A DNA stretch of 64,000 nt from a bacterium (GTDB lineage: Bacteria > Cyanobacteriota > Vampirovibrionia > Gastranaerophilales > Gastranaerophilaceae), in NCBI GenBank assembly GCA_017405375.1, contig JAFRAO010000022.1:1-64000 (forward strand), in the 5' to 3' direction. The translations under genes were made by a program, and so were the position numbers. This document shows, piece after piece, positions 25,725 to 34,087 of this stretch (the first letter of the stretch is position 1; each line of letters starts with the position of its first letter). A model generated the notes under the pieces. It searched no databases, had not been told where the DNA came from, and saw nothing but the letters and a program-made list of their open reading frames with translations.

Positions 25725-26195
25725 ATGGAATTTAACGCTACATTTATAGTCGCATTTGTTAGTTTTACAATATTCACAGTAATAATGAATATCATTTTGT
25801 ATAGTCCGATAACAAAAATTATAGAAAAACGCAAAAAGTATATTGATTCAAATTATCTTGATGCGCAAAATAACATTAATAAATCGAATGATATATACAA
25901 ATTAAGAAATGAACAGTTAGACAAGGCAAGAATTGCAGCAAAAGAAACTATATCTGAAAAAACAGATAAAGCAAATTTAAAAAAATCCGAAATTACTCAG
26001 CAAGCTAAAACTCAGGCTCATCAGTTACTTGATGAAAAAAGAAACTATTACAATGATGTTTCAAATGAAGCAAAATTATACTTGAAAGATGAAATAAAAT
26101 CTTTAGCTCAAAAAATTTCTGGTAAGTTTATGTCGACGGAAGAAAAAATTGAATATGTTGATGATGATATTGTGAAAGACATATTAAAAGGATAA
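25725..26195 (+). CDS. atpF': F-type ATP synthase subunit b' (second b subunit)
   Basis: 156 residues with one N-terminal membrane helix (about 8-28) and a long charged coiled coil. It starts directly after atpE and before a second b gene. Having two b-type genes in tandem between c and delta is the cyanobacterial/chloroplast arrangement (b' then b), where they form a heterodimeric peripheral stalk. Confidence 0.85.
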   Translation: MEFNATFIVAFVSFTIFTVIMNIILYSPITKIIEKRKKYIDSNYLDAQNNINKSNDIYKLRNEQLDKARIAAKETISEKTDKANLKKSEITQQAKTQAHQLLDEKRNYYNDVSNEAKLYLKDEIKSLAQKISGKFMSTEEKIEYVDDDIVKDILKG

Positions 26196-26197
26196 TC

Positions 26198-26701
26198 ATG
26201 AATATTTGGAATTTAATAGTAGAGTCAAATACTTTCAATTTTATAATATTTTTATTAATATTTGCAATAATTATTAAATATGCAAAGGTTTCTGATTTAA
26301 TCAGTGCGTTGCGTGATAATGTAGTAAAATTAATAAATGATTCAGAAGATGCAAAAAAACAATCTGTAAAAGAATTGGACATTGCTAAGAATAAGGCTAA
26401 TATGGTTGGAGCTGAAATAAAAGTAATTTCAGATGAAGCGGATTTGACGGCGTTGCGTTTAGATAGAAAAATTATGTCAGATGCAGTTCAACAAGCAGAA
26501 TCCATTAAAAATAATGCAGATAAAATTGTTGAATTTGAAGGTAAAAATTTACTTTTGGAATTATCTTGCAATACCGCAATAGCATCCGTTGAGCTAGCTA
26601 AAAGGCATATTATAAGAACACTTCAAAAAAAGCCCGAATATCACGAAAAATTTATTGACGACAGTATAAATGAGTTAGATAGGTTTAATTTTAATGAATA
26701 A
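26198..26701 (+). CDS. atpF: F-type ATP synthase subunit b
   Basis: 167 residues: a membrane helix at about 10-28 (FNFIIFLLIFAIIIKYA), then a coiled coil rich in Lys/Ala/Glu. It begins two bases after b' and overlaps atpH by eight bases. The sequence differs clearly from b', as expected for a heterodimeric stalk rather than a recent duplication. Confidence 0.88.
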   Translation: MNIWNLIVESNTFNFIIFLLIFAIIIKYAKVSDLISALRDNVVKLINDSEDAKKQSVKELDIAKNKANMVGAEIKVISDEADLTALRLDRKIMSDAVQQAESIKNNADKIVEFEGKNLLLELSCNTAIASVELAKRHIIRTLQKKPEYHEKFIDDSINELDRFNFNE

Positions 26702-27242
26702 CGAAAAAATATTAATTATAGCAAACAGATATGCAGAATCATTATTGAAAATGGGTAAATCCAATGAAATTTCTGATGCTGAAATTTCTGACGGATTATC
26801 TTCTGTTATTGATATTTTGTCATTATCAAAAGAATTGTATTCAACACTAATAAATCCTTTAATATCATTAAAAGATAAAGAAAATATCATAGAAAACGTA
26901 TTTAAAAATGATGTAGATAGATTAGTAATCAATTTTTTAAAATTACTTGTGCAAAATGATAGGTTTGAAATAATTTATGATATTGCAAATATATACAAAG
27001 ATTTATTAAATAAAAAGAATAACATAGTTGATGTTGAAGTAATTTCGGCTATTGAATTAAGTTTGGATGATAGAAATAGAATTAGCGAAAAACTTTCATC
27101 GAAATTAAATAAGCAAATCAATGTCAAATATAATACATCAGAGTCTGTAATTGCGGGTTTTGTTGTAAAAATGGGTGATGATGTAATTGATACATCTGTT
27201 GCACATAAACTTGAAGAGTATAAAAAAATATTAACGAAATAA
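26694..27242 (+). CDS. atpH: F-type ATP synthase subunit delta
   Basis: 182 residues, standard length. Begins with the IANRYAESLL region of the helical N-terminal domain and has the typical FLKLLVQNDRFEII and the C-terminal SVIAGFVVKMGDDVIDTSV. It links the peripheral stalk to the F1 head. Its start lies within the end of atpF. Confidence 0.92.
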   Translation: MNNEKILIIANRYAESLLKMGKSNEISDAEISDGLSSVIDILSLSKELYSTLINPLISLKDKENIIENVFKNDVDRLVINFLKLLVQNDRFEIIYDIANIYKDLLNKKNNIVDVEVISAIELSLDDRNRISEKLSSKLNKQINVKYNTSESVIAGFVVKMGDDVIDTSVAHKLEEYKKILTK

Positions 27243-27254
27243 TGAGGAAAGAAA

Positions 27255-28778
27255 ATGGTATCAATTAAACCGGACGAAATTAGTTCTATTATTAGAGAAA
27301 AAATTGAAAATTACGATGTAAAAACTGAGATAGCGAATGTTGGTTCAGTATTGGAAGTCGGTGACGGAATTGCTCGTGTATATGGATTACGCAATGTTAT
27401 GTCAGGTGAACTTGTTGAGTTTATGGACGATTTTGGAACATTAGGAATTACAATGAACATTGAAGAAGATAATGTCGGAATCGTAATATTGGGTGATTAC
27501 ACACATATTAAAGAAGGCATGACAGTAAAAACGACTAATAGAATTGCATCTGTGCCTGTAGGTGATTCATTAATCGGCAGAATAATAAATCCGACAGGTA
27601 AAGCTATTGACGGAAAAGGTGATATATCATTTGATAAAACATTACCTATAGAGAAAGTTGCTCCGGGAATAGTTGCAAGGAAATCAGTTCATGAACCTTT
27701 ACAAACAGGTTTAACGGCAATAGATGCTCTAACTCCAATCGGGCGTGGTCAACGTGAATTGATTATTGGTGATAGACAAACAGGAAAGACAGCTATTGCG
27801 ATTGATACAATTATCAACCAAAAAGGTCAGAATGTAATATGTATATATGTTGCAATCGGGCAGAAAGCCTCTACTGTTGCTCAGTTAGCAAAGACCTTAG
27901 AAAATAACGGAGCTATGGATTATTCAATTATCGTATCAGCTACGGCAAATGATTCGGCACCGTTGCAGTATATTGCTCCTTTTGCCGGCTGTGCTATTGC
28001 AGAAGGATTTTTAGCAGAAGGTAAACACGTTCTTATTATATATGATGATTTAACAAAACATGCTCAGGCATATCGTGCAATGAGTTTGTTATTGAAAAGA
28101 CCGCCAGGACGTGAAGCATATCCGGGAGATGTATTCTATCTTCATTCACGACTTTTAGAACGTGCGGTTAAATTAAATGATTCTTTAGGTGCAGGTTCAA
28201 TTACGGCACTACCGATAATTGAAACTCAAGCAGGCGACGTATCTGCATATATCCCTACAAATGTAATTTCAATTACAGACGGACAAATATTCTTGGAATC
28301 AGGGTTATTCAATTCAGGGATAAGACCGGCTATAAATGCAGGTATATCGGTTTCACGTGTGGGTGGTGCCGCTCAAACAAAAGCTATAAAACAAGTTGCA
28401 GGTAAATTAAGACTTGATTTGGCACAATACAGAGAATTAGAAGCATTTGCACAATTTGCTTCAGATTTAGATGCTTCAACAAAGAAACAATTATTAAGAG
28501 GTGAAAAACTTACAGAAGTTCTTAAACAACCTCAATATAAGCCGTTAAGTGTAGCAAAACAAGTATCAATTTTGTTTGCCGCTAATGAAGGTTTTCTTGA
28601 CGAAGTTGATAACAAACTTATCAACAAATTTAAGAATGAATGGTTTGATTACTATGAAGCAAATATGGCTGAATTAATAGACAGATTAAATGCCGGCGGA
28701 AAACTTGAAGAAGATGATATGAATGCATTAAGACAACAATTAACTTCATTCTTAGGTACTTTTACTGCGGGTAATTAG
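27255..28778 (+). CDS. atpA: F-type ATP synthase subunit alpha
   Basis: 507 residues. The P-loop is GDRQTGKTA, and the nucleotide-binding region includes [29 protein letters not shown] and [20 protein letters not shown]. The C-terminal helical bundle is intact. Its catalytic partner beta (atpD) and epsilon are not in this window, which matches cyanobacteria where they form a separate operon. Confidence 0.98.
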   Translation: MVSIKPDEISSIIREKIENYDVKTEIANVGSVLEVGDGIARVYGLRNVMSGELVEFMDDFGTLGITMNIEEDNVGIVILGDYTHIKEGMTVKTTNRIASVPVGDSLIGRIINPTGKAIDGKGDISFDKTLPIEKVAPGIVARKSVHEPLQTGLTAIDALTPIGRGQRELIIGDRQTGKTAIAIDTIINQKGQNVICIYVAIGQKASTVAQLAKTLENNGAMDYSIIVSATANDSAPLQYIAPFAGCAIAEGFLAEGKHVLIIYDDLTKHAQAYRAMSLLLKRPPGREAYPGDVFYLHSRLLERAVKLNDSLGAGSITALPIIETQAGDVSAYIPTNVISITDGQIFLESGLFNSGIRPAINAGISVSRVGGAAQTKAIKQVAGKLRLDLAQYRELEAFAQFASDLDASTKKQLLRGEKLTEVLKQPQYKPLSVAKQVSILFAANEGFLDEVDNKLINKFKNEWFDYYEANMAELIDRLNAGGKLEEDDMNALRQQLTSFLGTFTAGN

Positions 28779-28786
28779 GTAAAATT

Positions 28787-29713
28787 ATGGCGAATTTAAA
28801 AGATATAAAAACAAGAATACAGAGCGTTCAAAATACAGGTAAAATCACTCGTGCGATGAAAATGGTAGCAGCGGCGAAAGTTAAACGTGCTGAATCTACC
28901 GTAAAGGCTACACGTCCATTTACAAACGAGTTAGTTTCCGTTTTTGGCGGACTATTAAAAGCTGTAAACGGTCATTTTTCGTTGGAAAATTTAAAAGTAG
29001 AATCTTATCTGGACAATTATCCTGTATTATTGGAGCATCGTGAAATAAAATCTGTCGGTTTGCTTGTAATGACATCTAATAAAGGTCTTGCCGGTGCTTA
29101 TAATGCTAATATAATCAGAAAAACTATTACGAGAATAAAAGAATATAATGACTCGAATATTTCTGTTAAATTATTTATAGTAGGTCAAAAAGGTATATCA
29201 GGGCTTAAGAATAAAATTAGTGATTATGATTGTGAAATAGTTAAAAAGTATTTGTCTGTTGCAAATGATGTAAATATTTCGGGTGTAAAAATCATAGCAG
29301 AAGATATTGCCGAAAAATTTGTAAAAAAAGATATAGATAAAATTGAAATTATTACTACAAGATTTAAGAATATGATGTCATATTCAATACAGGATTGGGA
29401 AATTTTGCCATTGAGTGAAGAAATGACAAAGAAAGAATCCGTTGCAAAAATTGATGCTTTAATGTTATTTGAACCGAATATTTACGGAATATTGCAAAGA
29501 CTTGTTCCAATGTATATAACAAATATAATATATCAGGCGTTATTAGAGGCACAAGCAAGTGAATTAGCATCAAGAATGACAGCTATGTCAGCAGCATCGA
29601 ACAATGCGGACGAAATGATAAGACTGTTGTCTATTGATTATAATAAAGCAAGACAATGGGCTATTACGCAAGAACTTGTAGAAATAGTTTCAGGTGCTAA
29701 TGCTTTGAAATAA
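28787..29713 (+). CDS. atpG: F-type ATP synthase subunit gamma
   Basis: 308 residues, with the rotor-shaft N-terminal helix (IKTRIQSVQNTGKITRAMKM) and C-terminal helix (ELASRMTAMSAASNNADEMI) both canonical. The central domain does not show the cyanobacterial/chloroplast redox-type insertion as a recognisable CxxxxxC pair. Last gene of the operon, eight bases after atpA; a converging gene follows 63 bases later. Confidence 0.96.
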   Translation: MANLKDIKTRIQSVQNTGKITRAMKMVAAAKVKRAESTVKATRPFTNELVSVFGGLLKAVNGHFSLENLKVESYLDNYPVLLEHREIKSVGLLVMTSNKGLAGAYNANIIRKTITRIKEYNDSNISVKLFIVGQKGISGLKNKISDYDCEIVKKYLSVANDVNISGVKIIAEDIAEKFVKKDIDKIEIITTRFKNMMSYSIQDWEILPLSEEMTKKESVAKIDALMLFEPNIYGILQRLVPMYITNIIYQALLEAQASELASRMTAMSAASNNADEMIRLLSIDYNKARQWAITQELVEIVSGANALK

Positions 29714-29776
29714 CAATTTCAGAGAATCCATTTTCTTTTATAAGAGATTTATAACTGGGTATGCATTTAACTAATT

Positions 29777-30742
29777 TTATTCAAACCCTACAAACTTAAT
29801 TTTTCCTACAATTTCATCATGTAATGTTTTGATGTCATCATCAAAATCTATATCTGCCCATTTAAGTCGTTTTAGAATACTTAAAATAGTTATCTCTCTT
29901 GCTTTCATGTCGCAATCAAGAATTTTTACGACAAATCCTTCTTTTTTTTCAAGGTTTATAACAACGCAAAGGCCGCCTGCACCTACTTTTGCAATTAAAT
30001 TGTCTGAATTTTGCATGATTTTAGTATCAGTTCTGCTTTCTCCGCCGATTATATATGGATAATTTCTGTAAGCATTTGCTATTTTTACATATTTTTCATC
30101 AGTAAATAAATTGATATAACCTTTTAGAATATTTTCTAATGGCATTGAATGAATCGGCACTCCGCAGCCGTCTTTTGTTATAGGATAGTTTCTGTTTCCT
30201 ATTTCGCACAATTCGTATATTTTACGTTTTATCTCTTGTTGAAGCGGGTGATTCATTTCATCATAAGTTTCAATATCCCAATTATTTTTTTTGCATAAGG
30301 CTAACATCATTATATGTTTTCCGACACAATTATTATGAAAAATACTTTCTTTTTGGTTTGATAACAATAGTTTGTCTTGTTCTGACCTTGAAATCGGCTT
30401 ATGAAATCCGCATTTTAATTTGCTCTTATCTATTCCAATTTTATTCAACAATTTTTTTGCTAATTCGACATGGCAAGGTTCTCCGGCATGCGAAGCGCAA
30501 CAAATTGCAGTTTCTTCTTCTGTAAAATCTAAATTATAATCAATAATCAATGATGCTTGTAAAGGTTTTGCGCATGAACGCAAATAAAACGGGTAATCAT
30601 AAGGTTCGCCTACTTTAAATTTTGTTCCTACAACAAAACCATAATGTTCCTGCTCAATCAAATAATTTAACGATTGATTATTGACAAAACCGCCTCTAAA
30701 ATATTGAACTAAAGTTTTTGGGGTGTATTTATTTTGAAGCAT
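29777..30742 (-). CDS. Asparaginase (AnsA-like, Rhizobium-type family)
   Basis: 321 residues. Matches the Asparaginase_II family (PF06089), unrelated to the E. coli enzymes: the serine-lysine region YLRSCAKPLQA, CASHAGEP, NNCVGKHIMMLALC, TKDGCGVPIHSMPL and GGLCVVINLE. It would hydrolyse asparagine to aspartate and ammonia in the cytoplasm. It converges on atpG and overlaps the preceding unknown gene by 14 bases, indicating one transcript. Confidence 0.85.
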   Translation of the reverse strand: MLQNKYTPKTLVQYFRGGFVNNQSLNYLIEQEHYGFVVGTKFKVGEPYDYPFYLRSCAKPLQASLIIDYNLDFTEEETAICCASHAGEPCHVELAKKLLNKIGIDKSKLKCGFHKPISRSEQDKLLLSNQKESIFHNNCVGKHIMMLALCKKNNWDIETYDEMNHPLQQEIKRKIYELCEIGNRNYPITKDGCGVPIHSMPLENILKGYINLFTDEKYVKIANAYRNYPYIIGGESRTDTKIMQNSDNLIAKVGAGGLCVVINLEKKEGFVVKILDCDMKAREITILSILKRLKWADIDFDDDIKTLHDEIVGKIKFVGFE

Positions 30743-31481
30743 TTTTCTTGAATATTGCTAACAACTTAGTAAGTTGGGCTTTTAGTTTTACATTTTGTTC
30801 TTTTAATTGTTGAATGGTTTGTTTATATGTATTAATATCATCTTGTTCTACACTATTTGGAACAATAGACGAATCCATGATAAAGCGTTTATTCGATTCT
30901 TCTCGAATAAACACTAATGAATTAACATCTTTTTCTGTGATATAACCTAAATCAACCATGACCTGAGCAATTTTTATTTTTTGACCCTGAGCTGTCAATT
31001 CTTTTTGTCTGATTAAAATCATTTCCAGTTGGTCAACATTAATTTTTCCGGCACGTTTGAAGTATTCACCCGTTCTGAATAAATCCGCGATAAAACCTGC
31101 CATAGCAACAATTTTTGTTGGTACAGGAGTTTTTATAAAATCAGCATTCAACGCTGTCATAAAGTATGTGCAGGTTTCTTTTATTGTCCAAAAGTTATTT
31201 AAAGCTATTTCAATGATAGACATTTGTTTGTCTAAACATTCTAAGAAATTGTAAATATTGGCATCAAAACCTTTAACTCTTTCTTCAAGTTCAGTTTTGC
31301 CGACAAAAGATAATTTTGGTTCATACAAATAAACAAAAGGATCTGAATCCGAACCCATTATAAATTCATCAGAAAGAGTTTTTTTCAAATCTTTGTACAG
31401 GTGTAACAATATAACTTGCTTTACGCTTAAAGGAAAACAAGTAACTTTTGCTATAAAATTATTAAGTACGTTGTTATTCAA
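30729..31481 (-). CDS. Hypothetical protein with MshEN-like region and coiled coil
   Basis: 250 residues from TTG 31481, preferred because GAGGAG lies four to five bases upstream and the promoter -10 lies upstream of that; the longer frame would start inside the promoter. The central segment GKINVDQLEMILIRQKEL then KIAQVMVDLGYITEKDVN resembles the N-terminal domain of type II secretion/pilus ATPases (MshEN), which binds c-di-GMP in some proteins. The last 40 residues are a Gln/Leu coiled coil. Function unknown; it diverges from the flaG-fliS genes. Confidence 0.6.
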   Translation of the reverse strand: MNNNVLNNFIAKVTCFPLSVKQVILLHLYKDLKKTLSDEFIMGSDSDPFVYLYEPKLSFVGKTELEERVKGFDANIYNFLECLDKQMSIIEIALNNFWTIKETCTYFMTALNADFIKTPVPTKIVAMAGFIADLFRTGEYFKRAGKINVDQLEMILIRQKELTAQGQKIKIAQVMVDLGYITEKDVNSLVFIREESNKRFIMDSSIVPNSVEQDDINTYKQTIQQLKEQNVKLKAQLTKLLAIFKKNASK

Positions 31482-31512
31482 AATACTCCTCACTGTGTAT
31501 ATATTTTTTATC

Positions 31513-31527
31513 ATTATACTATATAAT
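31513..31527. promoter_or_regulatory. Back-to-back divergent -10 elements
   Basis: ATTATA (31513-31518, a TATAAT on the minus strand) and TATAAT (31522-31527) are three bases apart and face away from each other, serving the 30729 gene and the flaG-like gene. The two promoters must compete for polymerase. Confidence 0.6.
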
Positions 31528-31574
31528 AGTGATAAAATCAAAATTGATTTAAAAATTTTAACAAAAGGATAACT

Positions 31575-32039
31575 ATGGCTTTAGATGGTTTTTCAATGGC
31601 TAACTTGGGCATGCCCAAGGATATAACTTCAGCTCAGGCTCTTGCATCAACAGAACAGCAGATGGCTGAAAATGGTGGAAAAATAGTCAATAAAATTGAC
31701 AGAGCATTGAATAAGAAAATTAACAATGAAGAAGAAAAACAGCATAAAAGACAATATTTTGAAGATGGTTTTAAAGAAAAAAAAGATGATGAAGAAGATG
31801 ATGAAGAAAATTCTGAAAAAGAATCTTTAGAAGAAGAAAATTTAGAACAAAAGAAAGAAAATAATTCAAAATTAAATTCAAAAGATTTGGTTGTACGCTA
31901 TAATAATATAAACGATAAAATTGAATTGTATAATAAAAATACAAAAAAAACCGAAGAAACAATAAAACCAAAAGATTTTGTTGAAATGATAACTAAGTTA
32001 GATTATAATTCAGGTATATTATTGGATAAAAGTATATAG
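31575..32039 (+). CDS. FlaG-like flagellar protein (tentative)
   Basis: 154 residues. The N-terminal 100 are charged and low-complexity (Lys/Glu-rich, with acidic runs near 65-80). The C-terminus, DLVVRYNNINDKIELYNKNT then DFVEMITKLDYNSGILLDKS, follows the FlaG pattern of a beta strand pair and an amphipathic helix ending in a 'GilvDk' motif. It lies nine bases upstream of fliS, the usual place for flaG. The call rests on this tail and on position. Confidence 0.55.
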   Translation: MALDGFSMANLGMPKDITSAQALASTEQQMAENGGKIVNKIDRALNKKINNEEEKQHKRQYFEDGFKEKKDDEEDDEENSEKESLEEENLEQKKENNSKLNSKDLVVRYNNINDKIELYNKNTKKTEETIKPKDFVEMITKLDYNSGILLDKSI

Positions 32040-32047
32040 AGGTAAAG

Positions 32048-32464
32048 ATGAATCCATATTTGAAGCAATATCAAAAAAATGAGGTAGAAACCGCATCGCC
32101 GGAGAAGATTCTTATTCTGTTGTATGATGGTGCAATACAGTTTCTAAATAAGGCGAAAATTGCTATAGAAAAAAATAATGTTCCGGAAATATATAACAAT
32201 ATCATGGGTTGTGAAAATATAATTACTGAATTCATTAATACTATTGATATTGAAAACGGCGGTGAATTTGCTGTAAGGTTAAAAGCATTATATCAATATT
32301 TTTATAACACTTTAGTTCAAGCAAATTTAAAAAAAGATATGGCGAAAGTAGATGAAGTTCTAAACCACTTGGTAGATTTACGTGCCACGTGGAAACAGGC
32401 TATTGCGATTGCAAATAGTCAAAAAGGTTCTGCTTCTATGGGTTCTGCTGATTACGAAGGTTAG
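32048..32464 (+). CDS. fliS: Flagellar export chaperone FliS
   Basis: 138 residues. MNPYLKQYQKNEVETASPEK and ILILLYDGAIQFLNKAK are the family's signature opening, followed by the helical bundle and VDEVLNHLVDLRATWKQA. FliS binds flagellin C-termini and delivers them to the export gate. No flagellin gene is in the window. The next gene starts one base after its stop. Confidence 0.93.
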   Translation: MNPYLKQYQKNEVETASPEKILILLYDGAIQFLNKAKIAIEKNNVPEIYNNIMGCENIITEFINTIDIENGGEFAVRLKALYQYFYNTLVQANLKKDMAKVDEVLNHLVDLRATWKQAIAIANSQKGSASMGSADYEG

Positions 32465-32465
32465 T

Positions 32466-32837
32466 ATGTCTAAACAATTTGAACAATTTAAAATTTTGTA
32501 TAATCAAATTCTAAAAGCATCTTTGGAAATTAAAAATTTAATTACAGAAGAAAATTTTGACAGTATCGTTTTTAAAGAAAAGCATAAATCACAACTGATT
32601 TCTAAATGTGCTTTTTTGAAAAAACAAATTCAATTTACGGAAGAAGAAGAAGAAATTATTGAAGAAATCAAACAAAAAATATTAGCTCAAGAAGATGAAA
32701 ATTTAAATAAATTAAGTAATTTACGTGCGGATATTTTATCTGAAATAAAAAGAATTACGGCACAAGAAAAAATTGTTAATAAATACGAACAATCCGAACC
32801 TGAAAGCGGAACTATCTGCGATTATACAAGTGATTAA
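32466..32837 (+). CDS. FliT-like flagellar chaperone (tentative)
   Basis: 123 residues from ATG 32466, the first ATG after the fliS stop. The longer open frame overlaps fliS and is not needed. The protein is small, acidic and almost wholly helical, with ILAQEDENLNKLSNLRADI in its second half, similar in character to FliT/FlgN chaperones. Location immediately after fliS supports FliT, but the primary sequence alone does not prove it. Confidence 0.5.
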   Translation: MSKQFEQFKILYNQILKASLEIKNLITEENFDSIVFKEKHKSQLISKCAFLKKQIQFTEEEEEIIEEIKQKILAQEDENLNKLSNLRADILSEIKRITAQEKIVNKYEQSEPESGTICDYTSD

Positions 32838-33499
32838 TTGTTTATTTTTTTTTGACATAGCTGAAATGAAATTATCCCCAAAATAAAGGATTTTTCTTTT
32901 ACAAGTTTTAAATTATGTCTTTCAAAAATCGAAATTAACTCATTCTTATTGAAAAATTTTTCTTTTGAATTGATTAAGTATTTGTATGCATTGTTATTTT
33001 TATATAAAAAAGATGTTGCAAACAAAGTTATATATTTGAATATTGAATTAATTAATATATTTGATTTTCCAAAATCCAAATGAAAAAAATATCCGTCGGG
33101 TTTTAAAATTCTGAAAATTTCATCGAGTGCGAGATGATAGTTTTCAATGTTTCTTAGTCCAAAACTTATTGTAACTGCATCAAAACTATTATCTTCAAAA
33201 GGTAAATTTGTACAATCGCCTTCAACGAAAGGTATGTTTGGATATTTTTTTAAAGCAATTTCAAGCATTTTAGTAGAAAAGTCAAGTCCTGTAACATCAC
33301 ATTTATCATTTAATAATGAAGCAATATCACCGGTACCGGTACATAAATCTAACACTTTTCCTTTAATATCGCCACAACTTTTTATTGCGATTTTTTTTAT
33401 ATATTTATGCAGTCCCAAAGAAATAATATTATTTGTTATGTCATAAATTGATGAAATATTATCAAACATTTTTTGTATATTTTTAGGATTCTTATTCAT
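32834..33499 (-). CDS. UbiE/MenG-type methyltransferase
   Basis: 221 residues. SAM-binding motif I is VLDLCTGTGDIASLL; then GLDFSTKMLEIA, EGDCTNLPFEDNSFDAV and the family-specific SFGLRNIENYHLALDEI and RILKPDGYFFHLDF. This is the C-methyltransferase of menaquinone/ubiquinone synthesis. It is the only recognisable quinone gene besides the UbiA-type protein at 6830. It converges on the fliT-like gene, overlapping it by four bases. Confidence 0.85.
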   Translation of the reverse strand: MNKNPKNIQKMFDNISSIYDITNNIISLGLHKYIKKIAIKSCGDIKGKVLDLCTGTGDIASLLNDKCDVTGLDFSTKMLEIALKKYPNIPFVEGDCTNLPFEDNSFDAVTISFGLRNIENYHLALDEIFRILKPDGYFFHLDFGKSNILINSIFKYITLFATSFLYKNNNAYKYLINSKEKFFNKNELISIFERHNLKLVKEKSFILGIISFQLCQKKINN

Positions 33500-33648
33500 A
33501 ATTAAATATTAAGATAAATATTAATATTTGTGAATAATCATGTTGAATAAAATTGATTATTAGTAAAAATTCATTAATAAGATGCTGTGTTAAATATATG
33601 ATTTTTTCATGAAATATACATTATCTGAATGAATTTCATAAAAAGAAC

Positions 33649-33675
33649 TAAAATTTATAGAATTATATACGATAT
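33649..33675 (+). promoter_or_regulatory. Sigma28-like promoter before fliE
   Basis: TAAA at 33649-33652, 15 bases, then TACGATAT at 33668-33675. Spacing equals the FliA consensus (TAAA-N15-GCCGATAA) and the core CGATA matches. The rest of the gap 33500-33705 shows nothing further. Confidence 0.4.
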
Positions 33676-33705
33676 AAAACACAGAAAGAGTGAGGTAAAG
33701 ATAAT

Positions 33706-34035
33706 ATGAATGGATTTAATTTAGTGAATTTTAATTCAAACATTTCCGGTGTAAATCAAACGCCTATGGGCTATGGCAGAATATCAAATGATGATTTTGC
33801 AGTTGAAAAAAACACCAATTTTAAACAAGTAATGGGAGATATGCTCTCAGATATAAACAATCAAATGAATAAACCTGACGATTTGTTGGTTCAAGCCGCA
33901 AGCGGTACTGGGAATGTAGATGTGCACGATGTTATGGTGGCTATGTCGCAGGCAGAAATTACACTATCAGTCGCAACAACTGCTGTTACAAAAGTCATTC
34001 AAGCGTATGATAAAATTGCGCAGATACAGGTATAA
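33706..34035 (+). CDS. fliE: Flagellar hook-basal body protein FliE
   Basis: 109 residues. The C-terminal half, GNVDVHDVMVAMSQAEITLS then TKVIQAYDKIAQIQV, is the conserved FliE region; the N-terminal half is variable and polar. FliE connects the MS-ring to the proximal rod and export gate. It precedes fliF by 52 bases and opens the basal-body gene cluster. Confidence 0.9.
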   Translation: MNGFNLVNFNSNISGVNQTPMGYGRISNDDFAVEKNTNFKQVMGDMLSDINNQMNKPDDLLVQAASGTGNVDVHDVMVAMSQAEITLSVATTAVTKVIQAYDKIAQIQV

Positions 34036-34087
34036 TATTGTAATGTAAATATAGTATGTAGAAAAGATTATTGGGATTTTCAAGATT

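Noticed and set aside
31482-31541. Upstream ATG (31541) as start of the coiled-coil protein
   Set aside because: It would place the promoter -10 and the GAGGAG ribosome site inside the coding region.
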